A DNA stretch of 64,000 bases from Variovorax paradoxus (GTDB lineage: Bacteria; Pseudomonadota; Gammaproteobacteria; Burkholderiales; Burkholderiaceae_C), in assembly GCF_902712855.1 (NCBI RefSeq), contig NZ_LR743507.1:2714001-2778000 (forward strand), read 5' to 3'. The translations under genes and the position numbers were made by a program. Positions 63,925 to 64,000 of the stretch are shown in pieces. The stretch's first letter is position 1, and the number at the start of each line of letters is the position of its first letter. The notes under the pieces are model-generated. The model was not told the DNA's origin. It did not search any database and worked only from the letters and a program-made list of their open reading frames with translations.

Positions 63925-64000
63925 TCAGACGTCGAGCCAGGGCGAACCTTCGGCGGCCGTCGCGGTGATCATCTCGGCTTCCTGGCCGCCGAGCGCCTCG
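63925..64000 (-). CDS. C-terminal end of an unidentified gene
   Basis: On the minus strand the last codons read EALGGQEAEMITATAAEGSP, then WLDV and TGA at 63925-63927. The rest lies beyond the window. The codon use is normal for this genome, and the stop is placed sensibly before the convergent terminator. Too little is visible to name a family. Confidence 0.5.
   Translation of the reverse strand, partial: EALGGQEAEMITATAAEGSPWLDV

Overview
The window is a GC-rich chromosomal segment from a betaproteobacterium of the Comamonadaceae, most likely Variovorax or a close relative. The evidence is the rpsF-priB-rpsR-rplI-dnaB and pyrG-eno-ftsB gene orders, four Bug/TctC-type periplasmic binding proteins, a BktB-like thiolase, very high third-position GC, and dispersed intergenic repeats of a kind I associate with this group. 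This assignment comes from reading the translations, not from a database search. I see no rRNA, tRNA, transposase, prophage or CRISPR array.

Layout. 1-6107: the end of ppsA, an unknown gene, the ribosomal operon rpsF-priB-rpsR-rplI and dnaB. 6114-8716 (minus): a tight five-gene operon (VOC protein, EVE-domain protein, GyrI-like protein, MGMT-like protein, WYL regulator) behind a strong palindrome. 8804-11830 (minus): phoH with a PIN domain, bcp and a Mth938-like gene. 11976-20825 (plus): alaA, a DUF1176 gene, hom and thrC, then the molybdenum-cofactor genes mobB, moeA, moaD and moaE, with a dapA-like gene lying antisense between moaD and moaE. 20956-24722: a Bug gene and clpB with a sigma-32-like promoter. 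25176-27882: a TetR regulator, a crotonase and a beta-ketothiolase, followed by arfB. 28264-40773 is accessory: a DUF3299 lipoprotein, a SulP transporter with LysR, an M20 peptidase, an orphan acyl carrier protein/ketosynthase pair, a PAP2 protein, an AraC regulator with an MFS transporter, and a TauE-like gene. 40774-41698 is non-coding and holds two inverted copies of a structured repeat around two hexanucleotide microsatellites. 41699-49765: an AEC transporter, three Bug genes, xerD, a frameshifted DUF72 gene, and a TetR regulator with a thiolase and a MaoC hydratase. 49774-56292: a ferritin-like protein, gamma carbonic anhydrase, hslO, an exported unknown, pnuC with a NadR-like kinase, ftsB and eno. 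56351-64000: DUF1330, pyrG, coaBC, dut, a glycine-zipper lipoprotein, a SlyD-type isomerase, a RoxA-type hydroxylase and small genes.

The most interesting points are the following. (1) The two repeat copies at 40833-41585 contain a stem whose two strands differ completely between copies yet stay perfectly complementary in each, which is direct covariation evidence for a selected fold. (2) The EVE/MGMT-like/GyrI/VOC/WYL operon with its 12-bp-arm palindrome looks like a stress-response unit. (3) A roughly 90-bp repeat abuts a stop codon in the same polarity at four loci. (4) The same CTACC-N8-GGTAG site lies before both a TetR gene and a thiolase gene. (5) Two DnaA-box-like sites and a potential Z-DNA tract precede dnaB.
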